A stretch of 64,000 bases of DNA from Spinellus fusiger (GCA_025094145.1 JALLLS010000045.1:124001-188000); one strand, 5' to 3'. Counted from the first letter of the stretch, positions 35,026 to 50,821 are shown. The notes: generated by a model not told the origin, from the sequence alone. Made by a program: numbers and translations.

Positions 35026-35834
35026 TGTCTAAAACTACTCTACTTTGTGCTTTATTATTATATATCTCTTTTTCTGTCGTGTTTTATAAAGAGTGTATTC
35101 AATCATTCCTCACTGTGAAGGAGAGGTAGTGGTCCAATGCCTTTATTTTAATTTTTTAATTTTAAATCTCATCTCTATGCACAGAGTCATTTACTACTAT
35201 CATGCGCAAAGGGAGAAAACACTGTTTATTGTTATGCATAAAAGAAAAAAACAAATTAGACAGTCTTTGTAAATAGTGTATAAAGCACTGACAATTGAAC
35301 TAAAATGCAATAGCCTGTTGTGTGTTTGTGTTTGTGTATAAAATGTCTATTTGACATATTGATAAAGGGTGCAGTGTTATTAAGTAAAATGCCATGCGAT
35401 GGTAGATTTGAAGTTTTATTTTCTGTTGAATAAAGTTAAGAAATCAAAATAATACAATAAAGCAGATGCCAATGACAGATGTGATAACAACAGAGCCACT
35501 ATATAGGCCCCACTCCAAGTATGAATCTACATTTTACAATAACTGTTCTTTTCCAATATAAGGCCTGGTGAAGTATCTAGTGATGTCTCTCTATGAAACC
35601 TCCTCTTTTTTTTTCTGTACAGAGAACAATGGATACAAACAGATACAAAAAGGAATGGATCCATTCATAGAGTCAGGTTTTCTTTTGTTCTCATATTCTT
35701 TTTTTTTTATATATTTATAAAAAGGCAAATCATTTATGATACTATTCTAAGAAAGGAACAGCCATAAAACCAGGCTATATCGTTCATATGTAGTGTAACA
35801 CTCTTAATGCAGTTGCTCTTATCTTCATCGTCCA

Positions 35835-35904
35835 GTAGCCATGGTAACAACTTTTTTAAATAAGAAAGTATTATCACTATCATTGGATCTACAACCATGG
35901 CAAC
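35835..35904. promoter_or_regulatory. Two RFX X-box-like palindromes
   Basis: GTAGCCATGGTAAC at 35835-35848 matches the X-box pattern (GTnrCCatrGyAAC); ACAACCATGGCAAC at 35891-35904 matches its right half and core. They are 56 bp apart in AT-rich DNA. Role is inferred from motif only. Confidence 0.4.
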
Positions 35905-36906
35905 GAACTCATTGTTGATCTACAACGCAATCCCATTTCGAATAGAGTAGAATATAAACTATGACAGTGGATTCTGTAGTACTAGCCGCATCACATTTTG
36001 CATGACTCATTTCTACTCTTTTGAATACAATGACTTAATAGGGGAGAGTCATTTGCTCTATGTCTCTGTGAAGCAACTGTAGGCTGTTTATTTTCTGTTG
36101 GCACTTACTCAGTAGAAGATAGGCCTATGAATGTGTAAGAAATGCACTACTTCACTTTCCAACGTAACATAAAGAGCAACCCTCCATCTTGTACATAAAC
36201 AAGATAGCTCCTTTTTAAGGACATGGCATATGTTATGTATGCAAGAGTGTCAAATTTAAATATATATTTCGTTTGTACCTGAGCATAAAAAGAGAACAAC
36301 CAATACGGCATATCACTCACGGATTGGATTCCGCTTTTCTCCTCTCTTCTCCCTTTGAAAATAAACTGTATTCTTGTATTGTTTTTATTATCAAAGCATA
36401 AGAGAGAGAAAAAAGAAGAAAAGTCTTCTTGTTCCTAAAGACAAATTGAGAAGTAGGAAAAGATGTAAAGGCACTTGAACCCTGTTCTAAGGATAAAAGA
36501 GAAAATAAAGTGTTGAAAACCCTCTCCCCCTTTTTTTCGTGCTTTTACTATTTTTCATCTTTATTTTTGGTGACGATTAGACTACTTGTCCATGCAGCCA
36601 TGCGCAACATTAGAGCTAGGGCCATACCTGATGACCACATCAAGAAACATACACACAAGGATATACCTTTTTAGAAATGAATTCTATAATACCCTCGGCC
36701 ATCAAAGATAAATACACCCGCCTATCGGACACTTGGTCTTCTCATCTATTAGAATGATGCTGCTGATGCTGCTGCTGCTGATGATGCTGATGATGACTCA
36801 TTTCTCTCCACTAAGAGGAATAAGATGCTGCAGAAGAATACTCAATGATGATCATTCCTTGGTGGATGATTGGATTGGATGTATTCATTTGTATACTTAC
36901 TCATTT

Positions 36907-36920
36907 ATTACCATGGCTAC
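36907..36920 (-). promoter_or_regulatory. RFX X-box-like site
   Basis: On the minus strand this reads GTAGCCATGGTAAT, one base from the site at 35835-35848. Confidence 0.35.
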
Positions 36921-37359
36921 TCTTTTGTAGCACTAAACACCCTTTTTTTTCTTTACTATTGTCTTTGCTTGTACTCTTTCCCCTTTTTTTCCTTCTTTTT
37001 CTTATAAAAAATAATAATAAAGAAATAAACACATTGGCTATAGCATGGAGGTGGTATCGGGCCAGGCGGTATTTCAAACAAGTGAAACAGAATCGTTGCC
37101 GATCATAGGACCCATAAACGGGAAAGCGTAGTCCGTTGGTAACTGTCAGCCCATTCTAGTTGGCTTTTGAATGAAATAGTCTTAAATAAGATCAGGCAGG
37201 TCTTTTGACAACTGCGTATTTATCTGACCATATCTGGAAATGAATTAGATATGTCTTTCCTTTTTTATCATTTTGTACCCAATTTCCCTATTCCCTTTTT
37301 TATCTCTTTCTATAAAAGGAAGGTATGCTAAATAAGTTTCAATTCTAATGATGGCCCGT

Positions 37360-37373
37360 GTTTCTATGGCAAT
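37360..37373 (+). promoter_or_regulatory. RFX X-box-like site
   Basis: GTTTCTATGGCAAT: 14-bp imperfect palindrome of X-box shape, about 1.4 kb upstream of the forkhead start. Confidence 0.3.
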
Positions 37374-38750
37374 AATAGTAGATAGATACACATGGATACA
37401 TACATACGGGTACATATTGATACATGGTTGTACATAGTAATACACAGAAACATATTGATGGAAACAGTAGATGGGAATGTTTCTAATGGGTAGTAGAGAA
37501 ATGAGAAGGAATGAGAAATGAAGCCAATGATAACAGTGCAAAGACCTTATAAAAAGAAGTTAGATATCTCATAAGAAGACGAAGATCTTTGTTTAATGAC
37601 TCAACAAAGTAAAAGTAGCACATAGAGGGAGTTGCATAATCAGATACACAGATGTAAGAATAAACTCACGTTTTGTTTTTATTGGTAACGCGTAAAAATA
37701 ATATTTTGGATGCAGGCATTACAAAAGAAGGGAAAGTAAGAGAGGAAGGAAAAATATGACTTATTTAGAGTATTGCATTTCTCTAATAAGATAGGATTTG
37801 CTTCATTCTATACATAAACAGAGAAAAGTACAACTGATTTTCTGATGTTCACACTCTTAACATACCCTTTTGATAAAAAGCCCAATGATGGGTAAGTTTA
37901 GGCCATGAACATCAAATCATTCTTTATCCAATAGATCTCGAGGCGTGTAGTGTGTACACTTATTAGAATTTATAGTGTTAACAAATAATACAACACAATG
38001 ACCTGTCAGTATTTGTCAGTGGTCCATGATAAATACAAGATAGATAAGAGAAATTGTATATCTATAATCAATAGAGAAAGAGTGGGTCAATCAAAAATCA
38101 AAAATCAAGAGTGTGTGAATGTGTGAATGTGTGAATGTGTGAATGTGTGAATGTATGAATGTGAATATGAACAGGAGTGTGATTGTGGTTGTGGGGGAGA
38201 AAGACTAAAGCAAACTAATCTTAATATAGAGACATAGCAGAACAACCACCTTATTGACAGCTAATACTTGACTTGGAGAGTAAAGTCTCCATTTATAGTC
38301 TACTTCAAAGACAATAGGTGTCTATAATAAATAAATAAAAATAAGTTTATGTTTTCCAGGGATGTGTATTTTATTTGCTTTTAAAACCAGGGATCTGGTC
38401 TGTGGCTATAAAAACAATGACCAAAGGCAAACTTGTGTTTTATAGAAAGAGGAAGAGCACAACTCTCCCGGATACGTCAGTCGGTGACCAAGAATCAGAC
38501 GAGAGGCAGAAATTCAAACGCACAAGGGGGCTACACTAACCATTTCCAATGAAGGAGCAGCTGATAATTATCCCTTGCTTTCTCGCCCCTTCGTTTCGAC
38601 TCGCTATATTTTCTCTTGCAAATAGAAAAACAAAACAAAAGGGCAATTATTCTCTATATTTATTTCCCTCTATCTCCCTCTATTTTATTTTATTTTTCAT
38701 TTTCATTTTCATAGCATCTACTCCTCTTTACGGCACTGACTAAGTTTATA

Positions 38751-40895
<2,145 letters not shown>

Positions 40896-41845
40896 CACGC
40901 TGTATTACAGTGACAGGACATTTACTTTTTGTTTTCTTCTTTCCATCTTATTTTGTATTTGATTTTGTTTATTTATCTTCATTGTCCCTTCTTATATTTC
41001 ATCTGTTGTATATCATAAGTCGACAAAAATGGATTTGATGACATTCAAGTCACTTTCCTTTTATGCACCGCTTTGTATTGTTCGCAAGAAAAAGCAAGTC
41101 CTAGTATCTCGTTAGTTGTTTTCTCTCTCTCTCTCTCTTTATTATTATTAAAAAAACTGCATTGGTGATATGCACACATTGTTTAAAAAGTCATAATAAA
41201 AGTGGTGTGCATAAATAGAGTCGTATGAAATTAAATGAAAAACTGCACCAAGTCAATTGCAAACAAGTAACAGATAGTGGATGGAGAATTTTAAAAATAA
41301 ATATATATATAGTAAATACAAACAGGTAAACAAACAGGTAAACAAACAGGTAAACAAGTAAATAGACAATCAGGTAGGCAAAAAACAAAACAACAAAACA
41401 GCAAATGGCAATAAATAAGACAAAGAAATAAACAGCTTCACACTTAAACCCCACATGAAGCATTACCTTTTTCCTCTCGTTTGTAATCATATCTCCGACG
41501 TGTGTCTCAATTCTTGATGAAGTCTAACTTTCATTTTGATGACTGTAAGCACTAGTAGCAATAAAATTCCTTATAACTATAGTCATTCTTATTAACATTA
41601 AGCGTGTAAAAACACAATTAAGTCATCCGTCTCTCTTATTCTTTGGATAGTATCTGTTGGTAGCAATAGACAACGCTCATGCTGATGAGTGACGCTTTTT
41701 AAATATTATAAAGATAGACATGGAAGATCATAGAAGCTATTAAGTTGATGCTATTCCCTCTTCTTTTCTTTTCTCTTTCCAACGATAGAGTCTATAGCAA
41801 TATAGACTGATGAAAATATAATATGACCAGCATCACACACCAAGT

Positions 41846-42191
41846 ATTATAGTTGCCGAAGATGTGGCAAACTGCGCGATACCTTAATGTACATTGTCAT
41901 GTGTTCATTTACTAGTGCTTTTACCACTAGAATATCTTGTTCTTCTATTCTTTTGTTCTTCTATTTTAGTGCAATTGTAAATGTAAATCTTCTAGAATGA
42001 CCGAAAGCTGGCGAGTGAAAACAGAGACATCTCCTGCAACTTGCTTTGAGAGTAGTGTTGGCTATGGACAGTCAACACATTCCTCCATCAAAGTAAAACT
42101 AGACATAGTTATTACTACTCTATTGAATCAAAAATTGAAACAAGGCATTGAAAACGAGGCATTGAATTTGATTTCCTTCCTCTTTCCATAA
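41846..42191 (+). other. Possible decayed or split zinc-finger coding fragment
   Basis: HTKYYSCRRCGKLRD (about 41840-41884) and, after a gap that could be an intron ending TATTTTAG, CNCKCKSSRMTESWRVKTE (about 41969-42025). The Cys pattern with a following W-R-V is reminiscent of FAR1/FLYWCH-type DNA-binding domains found in fungal MULE elements. There is no start codon in frame before the first piece, so this may be debris. Weak evidence. Confidence 0.25.
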
Positions 42192-42521
42192 TGATAAAAG
42201 GCCAAAAAATAAAATAAAAAAAGACATAATGCATAAGTTGTATAAAGATACAACCCAATTCATATGAGTTTCTTGCTTTCAATGAAATAAATTTATAACA
42301 CTGTCTCTCGGAAAGTACAAATTGAAATAATAATTATATTTGAAATTATGATCAAAATAAAATTAGACTTGATCTTAATGCAGGAATGTCAAATGGAGAG
42401 TTCTATTTCATTGCCACCAATAAATCGAGTCAACTTCAATGTTACGTAGTAATGCATTCCAGTAGTGATCTAATAACATGGGCAATATTTTAAAGGGTAA
42501 TGTATGAATCCTCAGTTTTAT

Positions 42522-42535
42522 GTTTCTATGGAAAC
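42522..42535 (+). promoter_or_regulatory. RFX X-box-like site downstream of the forkhead gene
   Basis: GTTTCTATGGAAAC, an inverted repeat of GTTTC around TATG, similar to the site at 37360. Confidence 0.3.
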
Positions 42536-45500
42536 GACTAATAAATTCCATGGAATTCTAATTTCATTGTATCCATCCATCTTTTTCTTTTTTTTCTCTG
42601 TCTTCAAAAAAAAAGAAAAAGAGAAAGAAAAAAAAACCCCAATAAATAGTGGACGTAGTTGAGTAAATTTATCCAAGATTAGCCAAGTGAACACAATAAA
42701 ACAGACTTATCAGATAAACTTTATGGAAACTAAAAAGGTTATATTTTAGTTTAAATTTTAATGGTGAATTCAATGGAATTTTTTATGTGCTTTTATTTAT
42801 TTATTTATTTAAAAAAATAAAATAAATCTATAAAACCTAATAAAATTCAAGTCATCTTATCAAGACATTAAATCGTAATGTCTAATCTAGAGTGTATAGA
42901 TCTATATTTAAGAACTTTGTGATGAATCAATATGCATAAATTTTTAATGTTTCTTTTATACCATGTTAATTGAGATTTACTTTATTATAGAAAGAGCGTG
43001 TCATCTCTTGTTAAAAAAAAAGGGGGGATAAATTTTCAAATACATAAAGATGTAGATTTTGAATTGAATCAGATAACTTGAGAATAAATTCTTTAAGGCC
43101 GGTATTGTAACAAATACTGGTCAATGTCTGGTAAGAATATTATTCACACGGATAAGAGAAATGCTTTTGTCTTTTTCTCTCCTTTTGATTTGGAAAATAG
43201 TGCTATTCCTTTTTTTTCTTCTTCCCTTTTTCTAATAAGTGATCCTTTATTTTTAAGTTTGTTTGAAGATGAAATAAGATTTTTATGGTGTTCTCAATAG
43301 ATGAGACAGTCGTTTTTTGTTAGTTTAGTATATATTTAGATATCTGTATGTGTAGATATGGGTCTATGTGGGTGCATCTGTCCATTTTATCTTTATTTTT
43401 ACTTTCTGTCGTCCCTTCAAAACCATGAATTGAAACATATTCAGGAGAGTTCTCCGTTGGCCTAGTCATCATTAAGGTAATGTTTTTCCTTAAAAAAGGA
43501 GAATCGATATTATCAATACTATCCACAATATCAATAATAGCCAAGTGTAAATATCATGTCTCTGTTTGTCAGAACTATTGGATAGTGTAAAGGATGAAAT
43601 CAATAATGCTGCAGTTAATCACTTTGTTTTCATGTAGTGTATTATAATGCAAGGTACATGTAAGGTATTTCACCAGTGAAAATACAACTTTTCACTATCT
43701 TTTAGATGAACAAGACGTGAGTTGCATAGATAGGAATAAGACTTGTTTGTATTTGTTCCTCCATCAAGAGGAGAAATATAGTACCTTTTACTTAGTTGTT
43801 CATGTGGGTGTCACAGCTAGAGATACTTCTATTTGAATCTATAGCATGAATTGTTTATATTTATAGAAATTTAGTGATGTTTCCTTGAATGATTCGATAA
43901 GGCTAAATATCATGCAGGAAAGACATCTTTTTAAGCTATCAGTGCCTTTCTTCTACAGACTACCCAACCTTCCTTGTCTGATTTCGAAATAAGAAACCCC
44001 AAGATAGAAAATATTGTAAAAATAGGCTAAAGATAAGAGATATCACCAAACGGCTTGCTTAACTTTCCCCCAATGGCTGAGATAGATCGCGTCTTTTAAT
44101 AATGATAGGAAAACTAAGAGTCAAAATAATAACAATATTCTTTTCATCAATAGATCATAACTCTGCAACGTCCCATGTTTTCATTTATTATATTAAGTTC
44201 TTAGAAATCAATCAAAACTCATTAGTCATCAATCTCAATCTCAATGTTTTTTTTAATAATGATAATAAAAAAGTGAGTGGAGTTAGTGTTATGTACAAGG
44301 GAAGACAATACACATGTGAATGGCCCAAATAAACTTGTACTAGAATATGTATACTCTTCTCATTATGAATTGCCACTTTTTCTCCTTAAGATAAAGATTG
44401 GGCGTAAACATATTTGTTATTAACATGATTATTAAATAGTGTAATTTGTTTTAATGACAGAATTACGATTTTTTTTTCTCAAAATAGTGTTCTTCAACTT
44501 TACACAATTAATGACAAGATTTTTCAGATTATATCTGGACATCTTTAAAGTGGAATTTAATTGAAAAAAAATACATTCATCCGATAGACTTTGAAAACTT
44601 CTTTGCTTTATTGATGATGATAATAATAATAATAAACCTCAAAATGCATGCGTTTGTGTGTTTGTGTGTTTGTGTGTGTGTGTGTGTGTATTTTATTTTT
44701 TATTTTATTTTTGAAAATTTTTGAAAATTTTAAGCCTATGAAAAAGTAAAGTCGTTTCCTGTGAGCTTCATGTGATCATTGCTTATTGTATTAATCTTTT
44801 TAACTTTTAATATTAAATAAAGACCTGAGTAAACTAAAGCTTGAAGTTATTTATTTATTTTTTTGTTTCTTCGGATACTGTTCTGCTATTCTCGGACTAG
44901 GCACTCTGATCACTCTGAAAGGTTTTAGTTTTTATTATTTCTACTTAGTCACACGTTACAGCGGGAGGTCAGATCGAGAATTTATTATAAACACAAACAT
45001 ATTTATAATATAGGAAGATTGGTAGCTATTAGAACCAAAGGGAGATGTATACCAGACGAGAATTATGTTTATTAAGAAAAAGCGTGTATAAAAGGAGAAA
45101 ATTTAACTATTAGACTATGAAACATCCTTCTTTTCTTGAGTGAGTATAGAGTGAAGTATATTGAGGAGATTGGGTGACTGTCTAAGATATAAAATAAATA
45201 AAGCATATTAAAAAAGGAGAGTATGCAAGCATTAGACTATAAAATGTCTTTGTCTTCTTGGGTAACTATGAAGAGGAAATAAGTAGAGATTGATAGGCTG
45301 TGAGGATAATGAATAAATGGATTAGGAAATGCTAGTTTATTAAGCCTGTATTATAACTTTAAGGTCTGGAGGTACCATTCCCCCTAGTTTTTTCAAAGAA
45401 AAAAAGACTCTATTCTGCTGCACATATCAAGTATGAATACATATCCTATCGAGTACTTGGGACATTGGATGACTTTGTTATTTGTCACAAAACTAATGAC

Positions 45501-47460
45501 CCCTCTTACTTATTTATTATAAGATTATAAACCATCCTATGTATAAACATCCAAAGAAGAGATGTTGGATACCTATGTTATATTTCTGTCATACACTCAG
45601 AAACACGAAGAAAACTAGTTTGATCCATGTAAAGAGAACCAAGGACTTCATCTACACTTCATCTACATCAAGCCCAAGAGACCATTGATTAGGATTGATA
45701 TTTAATATATTCAACAGTATCAAGTCGTGAAAAAGGCAGGCATGTTTTATGAAACGCCTCAAACACAACAGTGCAGCACCAATGAATACATTTTAATAAA
45801 AAATATCTTGGAGTCTGCTCATCACTAATACCTGTATCACAACCACCTACATCCCCACATACACTATACTATGACTATCCATACTACAATAGCATTGCTT
45901 ATCTCCTCTCGGACTCCTCATTTTGCCTTTCTTTTGGGATTTTCTACTAACCATTCCTTGGTACTACGATCATCTTTGTAATTATAAAAGCAACTTTGGC
46001 CCTGATCCCCCCTCCTTGAGTTGTTCTGTGGTGATGAATAATTAATAGTTCATCAACAGCATTTCTGTGCCTTTTCTCTCTCTCTCTCTCCATAGTATTT
46101 AGTACAATTGCAGAGAAGAAATCAAGAACTATCATAAAGCCTACCGATCTTGACTTTTTTGTTTTTTGTTTTTTGTTTCCTCATCCCATTCTGTTTTCTT
46201 GGCCTATCTTTTTGTAAAGTAAATGTATCCATCATCATCATAAAAAGACTACTTGAATGAATCGTCGGCAATAAATTAATCTTTACTATAAAACACTATT
46301 CTACTCTATTCCTAAAAGTCTGAACATGAACAAAACTATCCTACCTTTGACATGACTCACTCCTTCTTTTCTTTTAGATAAGAGTACAAAATCACCAAGT
46401 GTCTTACCTTGCAGTTTAAGCATCAACTGAAAAAGAAGAAAAAAAGAAGAAAAAAAGAAAAAAAAAAAGAACCTTTGATGAATGACTGTGAATGTGTTGA
46501 AAATAAGCGAGGATGAAAAGATAGAAAGTTGAATACGAAAAACGCATAAACGCATAAAACAATAATAAATAATAAAAGACCGATTTGACAGGTGTGAGAA
46601 CTTACTGTTTGTATAGAATAGGATAGTCTCGTTGTTTTTTATACATTTCTCTTTTTATGTTTGCTTTCTACACTGACTTGAGTAAAGATCTACTTTATTA
46701 CAAATTCCTAGTATTTTTTACTTAATGATCTGAAGTGGATATAGAACAAAAATACCATCAGGCCAATAGTATAGCAGAACTTTAATTTTTTTTTTGGTTA
46801 CCTAATTAATGCAGTGAGAAAGAAAAGAAAGATAAGAATACAAGAATCATTTAATACAAATACCATTAGCCTATGGATGATCGATCATTTTCTTCATTGC
46901 TGTTGATTTACTGATCAAATACCAGCACATAATTTATAAACCGTGAGGATCACAGATGTCTTGTCTGCACGCCTTGAACTTTATATATCTATCTATCTAT
47001 ATTATATTAAGACCACATCAAATTAGAATCATAAAGTACTTTTATAGAGATAAAATAAAAATAAAAATCAACCTATTGGATTTGAATATGCAGATAAATA
47101 TCTCTCAGTTTCTCTCTTGATTGAAAACTGAGCTGCTCTATAAAGAAACTATGAATCATTCATCCTGTTTAGAATATTTTTATTTTTCTACACTCATAAA
47201 TAAGGCGTCTATCTACATGAAATCATAACAGATGAAGGAAAGAAAGAGAAAAAAACACCATGATCCGTCGTCACTATGAATCAAGAAGAGGTCATAGGAC
47301 ACTATCAACTGGTTCTCAAAAACTCATTTCCAGTCTTCAGAGTGTTAGGACCCGGAAATGGGATAGCGTCACTACGTCAAACAAGCGTAGAAACGAGACT
47401 ATATCTTGTAAGGTTACGTGTTTTAAATTATGCCAAGACATTCAAAAGAACTATTTATAA

Positions 47461-47489
47461 GATCAGATCAGATCAGATCAGATCAGATT
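47461..47489. repeat. GATCA pentanucleotide array
   Basis: About five tandem GATCA units then a GATTA variant. Confidence 0.9.
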
Positions 47490-47970
47490 AGATCAAACCA
47501 AATGAAACGAGACAATCCACAGTCCATTTCCCACAAGAACAGTTGTATTCAAGTGAGCAAGTGTTGTTTTTATTATACTCCATTTGATCTAGGTCCATGA
47601 AGAGAGATAGGTCTCCTCCATGTCTTGTGATAAAGACACCACCCCTGCCATGACAACCACCTACAGAACAGCCTACAAGATGGATGTGGTTTGGATAGAG
47701 GGGTGGACAAGGCAATGTGTCTATATTTCAATGAAAACAAACACTGGCACCTGTCGTCTCTGGTACATTGCATCCACACTCCCTCCTCTGTATTTTAATC
47801 TCCTCTCTCTCTCAATATCTCTCTCTTAATATCTGGACTGCTCTTTTCAAGCCACACACATGGTGGAGAAATAAAGACAAAATAGATGGAGGAAAAATAA
47901 AAAAAAAAGATGCTTTTATAGTGGGTAAAGATAGAATTCAAAGAATACAAAATCTAGTATAGAATGCTAT

Positions 47971-48479
47971 TTAAGCAATGGTGACTTCGACCTCAACTCC
48001 AGGTTCAATGGAGATGGAGGTGATCTGCTTCACGATTTCAGAGGGAGAGTGCAAGTCGATCAAACGCTTGTGGATTCTCATCTCGAAACGATCAAAGGTC
48101 TCGGAACCGTTACCGCAAGGGGATTTGCGGGTGGTGATGCGGAGGACCTTGGTGGGGAGACGGACGGGACCCTTGACCTTGAGGTGCTTGTCCTTGGCAC
48201 GCTGGATAAGGTCAGCAGAGACCTTTTCGAGGTTCTTGACGTTGCGAGAGGTCAAGGTGATACGGATACGGTGGATCTTGGCCTCGACCTGTTCTTCAAC
48301 ACCGGGCTTTTGGGTAGCAGACTTGACCTAGCAGCAGGAAAGGTGAATAAGGCGCCTTTTTTTGTTTGTTTTTTTGTTTGTTTGTATATGTCTACGGTGG
48401 TGATAAGAGTAGACAATCGATCCATTCATCAACCAATCGATCAATCAATCAATCAATCGACAGACTGACTGACTGACTG

Positions 48480-48539
<60 letters not shown>

Positions 48540-48617
48540 GCAGACTGATAGCATTGTCTCTTTTATCAACTATCATCACGGCTTCAGAGGGAACTTGGAA
48601 CTTACAGGAGCAGACAT
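47971..48617 (-). CDS. RPS20: 40S ribosomal protein uS10 (RPS20)
   Basis: Small-subunit ribosomal protein. Exons 48617-48606 (MSAP only) and 48327-47971 give 122 residues, the usual size. The second exon reads through [36 protein letters not shown], and [19 protein letters not shown], ending EVEVTIA. Codon use is strongly biased to C/G-ending codons, unlike neighbours, as expected for a highly expressed gene. A tiny first exon followed by an intron next to the ATG is common in ribosomal protein genes; this intron contains an ACTA-type microsatellite. Confidence 0.96.
48460..48540. repeat. GACT/AACT tetranucleotide array in the RPS20 intron
   Basis: GACT units change to about fifteen AACT units; shortly before it (48430-48460) is an ATCA-type run. 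It lies inside the RPS20 intron, close to its 5' end. Confidence 0.93.
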
Positions 48618-49330
48618 AATGATACGAAAAGAGAAGGAAACATGCGAGGACCGCCTCAGGACAAAAATTTTACCTCGCGGCATCTGTGACCACTCTTTCT
48701 GTGCGTGGCTCAATTCTGCGCAGGTTGAAAAGTAGAGTAAGTAGGTCTCAAGTGGGTCCTCATTTATTCCTGTCTGTCTTTGTCTAAATTCACAGTGCAA
48801 ATAAGAAGCGACACCTGAGTCTATAGAAAGAGGTCTGTGCGTTGATACGAAAGGGCATGGAAGATGGCATGCACTTGCAATGATTCCAGCAAGGTTGGAT
48901 GAGGAAAAGAGTTGATATAAAGATGCTATTTCATGTTCTCTCTCATGTGTATTCCATGTATATTCCATGTGTATTTCTAGTGCAAGAAGGAGAGCATGGA
49001 CTTACTATAGAGTACAAGTTTCCTCTCTTTTTCATTATTATTATTATTATTTTCATTATTTTCATTATTTATGTCGAGAAGTGTCTTGCACACTATAAAA
49101 ATAAGAGAAAGGTAGTGTTTTTTCTTCTTTTCTTCTTCTTTTCTTTTGGTATAGGAGATAAATAAGGTCATGGACTATGGTGTCTTCAAAAGTGGCCCTT
49201 TTGGTTAATACGCACTAGAGGAGAAGGAAAGACATTCAAAGGGTTAAGAAGGATGTCCACAGCAAAACAAATAAAGAAAAGAAAAGAACACTCGACTGCA
49301 AGACAGCCAGAGCGTGTCTCGTATTCTTCA
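48618..49330. other. RPS20 upstream region
   Basis: Non-coding between the RPS20 start and the VTC1 stop; ATT-rich tract near 49035-49075 and a pyrimidine tract near 49118-49148. No supported gene. Confidence 0.55.
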
Positions 49331-49684
49331 TTACTTACAATAGAAATTGGTCATAATCGCCATCAGAAGAAACAGACAAAGCACAGTAGGACCCACACGA
49401 TCATCATAAGGTGCGGATTCTCTGTTTCTAATCTTTGTTGCTCTCCAGTGGAACGTATAGAGGGCATACAGCATCACACCCATGGCAATCACTGTGAACA
49501 ACACAGCAGACAGACGACCAATGCGGTCACCAAAGTTAAGAAGTCCTATGGCAAGTCCACCAAGAACAACAGTAAAGTTCAACCAAGCAAGAAAAGTACG
49601 TTCATTGGCAAAGAACACTTTTGGCTCTATGCGCACAGGAAGAGCAATGCGCTTGTTGTGTGTGGATTCAAGCACAGTAGACAT
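49331..49684 (-). CDS. VTC1: Vacuolar transporter chaperone subunit VTC1
   Basis: Membrane subunit of the VTC polyphosphate polymerase complex, which makes polyphosphate and moves it into the vacuole/acidocalcisomes. 117 residues from [11 protein letters not shown]; in-frame ATG at 49708 would add eight. Family signature [20 protein letters not shown], then [59 protein letters not shown] and a last helix [11 protein letters not shown]. Three transmembrane helices as expected. A GTAAGT lies at the very end (TTCTATTGTAAGTAA), so a further small exon is possible; the unspliced stop gives the normal length. Confidence 0.93.
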   Translation of the reverse strand: MSTVLESTHNKRIALPVRIEPKVFFANERTFLAWLNFTVVLGGLAIGLLNFGDRIGRLSAVLFTVIAMGVMLYALYTFHWRATKIRNRESAPYDDRVGPTVLCLFLLMAIMTNFYCK

Positions 49685-49859
49685 GGGAGTGCAATGGGAT
49701 AAAGTCACTTATGAAGAGTAGAATTGGAAATTGGAATTGATAAAGAACAAAGAAGAACAGAGAAGAAGAAGAAAGAGAGAACAGGAGAAGACGAGTAAAA
49801 TAAAAACGATTTGCAGGCGGAGTTGGCTGGAGAGGCCGTTGGGAAATAAAAAAGACAGC

Positions 49860-50821
49860 TTATGAGTACAAGAGATTGGGATTGTGAGGGGATTCCGAGG
49901 GTGTGTCTGAAGAACGCACAGAAGAGTTGAGCACAGGCTGCCAAAAGGACTGTTGGATCATCCAGGTGGCCTCCATATAGGCTCTTTCTCTGTTTCCAAT
50001 GTCAGTCATAAGAAGGCGATGCATGCTTCTGTTGTAGGTGCTTTTGTGAGGAGTGGGTTCCTTGGGAGAGGAGCGTAGATGGTCTAATGGAGTAGAGAGG
50101 TGAATAGGAAGGGTGGAGGAGACGACAGTGCATCCTTCTCCCTCTTTCTCTCTTTCTTTTGCCCGTACCTGTAAGCACAACTCTCTCGTGGTTTGGACTG
50201 ATGCTTTGTCCTCGTCTTATTCTTTTTGATCTTCCCTCTGTACTGTCGAGGGCACTGCACTGGGTTGTATCCTACACATCTTAAGTAGCAGATCAGATGA
50301 AAAAGGACGTTACCGGCAATAGATTCCACCATGAATAAATCACACCAAACAATGACTCTATGCAGAATGGGCAGGTTGTATGCAGTGTACGACTAGAAGG
50401 TTTGATATGTAAGAAGCACTCTGTGCATATTGGCTGGTCACAACATCGAGTATAGTTGATATTGGCAGGATATGTCTTGTGTCTGGTGAGTCGACCCCTC
50501 TTTCTGACGTCCTCTTACCAGAAAACAGATGGGACAATCCACACTGTCTGTACTTCTGTCCATGTCCATGTCCGTGCCTACAGTAGGCTCACTGGTGCCT
50601 TGTAAAATGGCAAAGTGGGAGGTTATATACGCACCCCATCTTATGGACTCACCTCGATAAAATGGAGCCAACCTTCTGCTTACAATCAGCTTGTGCAGCA
50701 GCCTAATGTCATAATCCTTAGGAATAGACGGATACCTGTTATTGGGAGTTGTGGATCCTCCATCCACTGTATAAAGAAGAGGTGTGACTGGTCTAATTTC
50801 CTTTGAGGTGATAAGTCCCAT
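49860..50821 (-). CDS. SIP5-like RING-type zinc-finger protein
   Basis: Exons 50821-50653, 50598-50519, 50475-50314, 50271-50169 and 50134-49860; phases agree and give 262 residues. The zinc-binding part is CPICFLTYPANINYTRCCDQ, then PICTECFLHIKP and CPFCIESLFGVIY, resembling the RING-like domain of yeast Sip5 (a Snf1-interacting protein). The N-terminus starts MGLITSK, a possible myristoylation site. A C-ter helix contains RAYMEATWMIQQSFW. The fourth intron would be only 34 nt (50168-50135), which is very short; that join is the least certain part. Confidence 0.65.

Larger units (their letters stand above)
35026..38750. other. Wide intergenic region upstream of the forkhead gene
   Basis: 3.7 kb without a supported gene. 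It contains X-box-like palindromes (separate entries), short simple repeats, a TGTGTGAA array at 38104-38155, and a patch at 36580-37115 with small frames such as AWRWYRARRYFKQVK that I could not build into a gene. Confidence 0.55.
40896..47970. other. Gene-poor AT-rich region
   Basis: About 7 kb with no well-supported gene. It holds an ACAAACAGGTAA-type short repeat (41317-41356), a possible zinc-finger fragment (41846-42191), an X-box-like site (42522-42535), AT-dinucleotide and TG tracts (44650-44690), a GC-richer patch at 47255-47455 with no clear homology, and GATCA repeats at 47461-47489. Confidence 0.6.

Noticed and set aside
47978..48468. Plus-strand ORFs across RPS20
   Set aside because: Antisense shadows caused by the strong codon bias of RPS20.
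48576..48968. 130-codon minus-strand ORF overlapping the RPS20 start
   Set aside because: Reads through the RPS20 first exon and its donor in the upstream region; no conserved content beyond MSAP.
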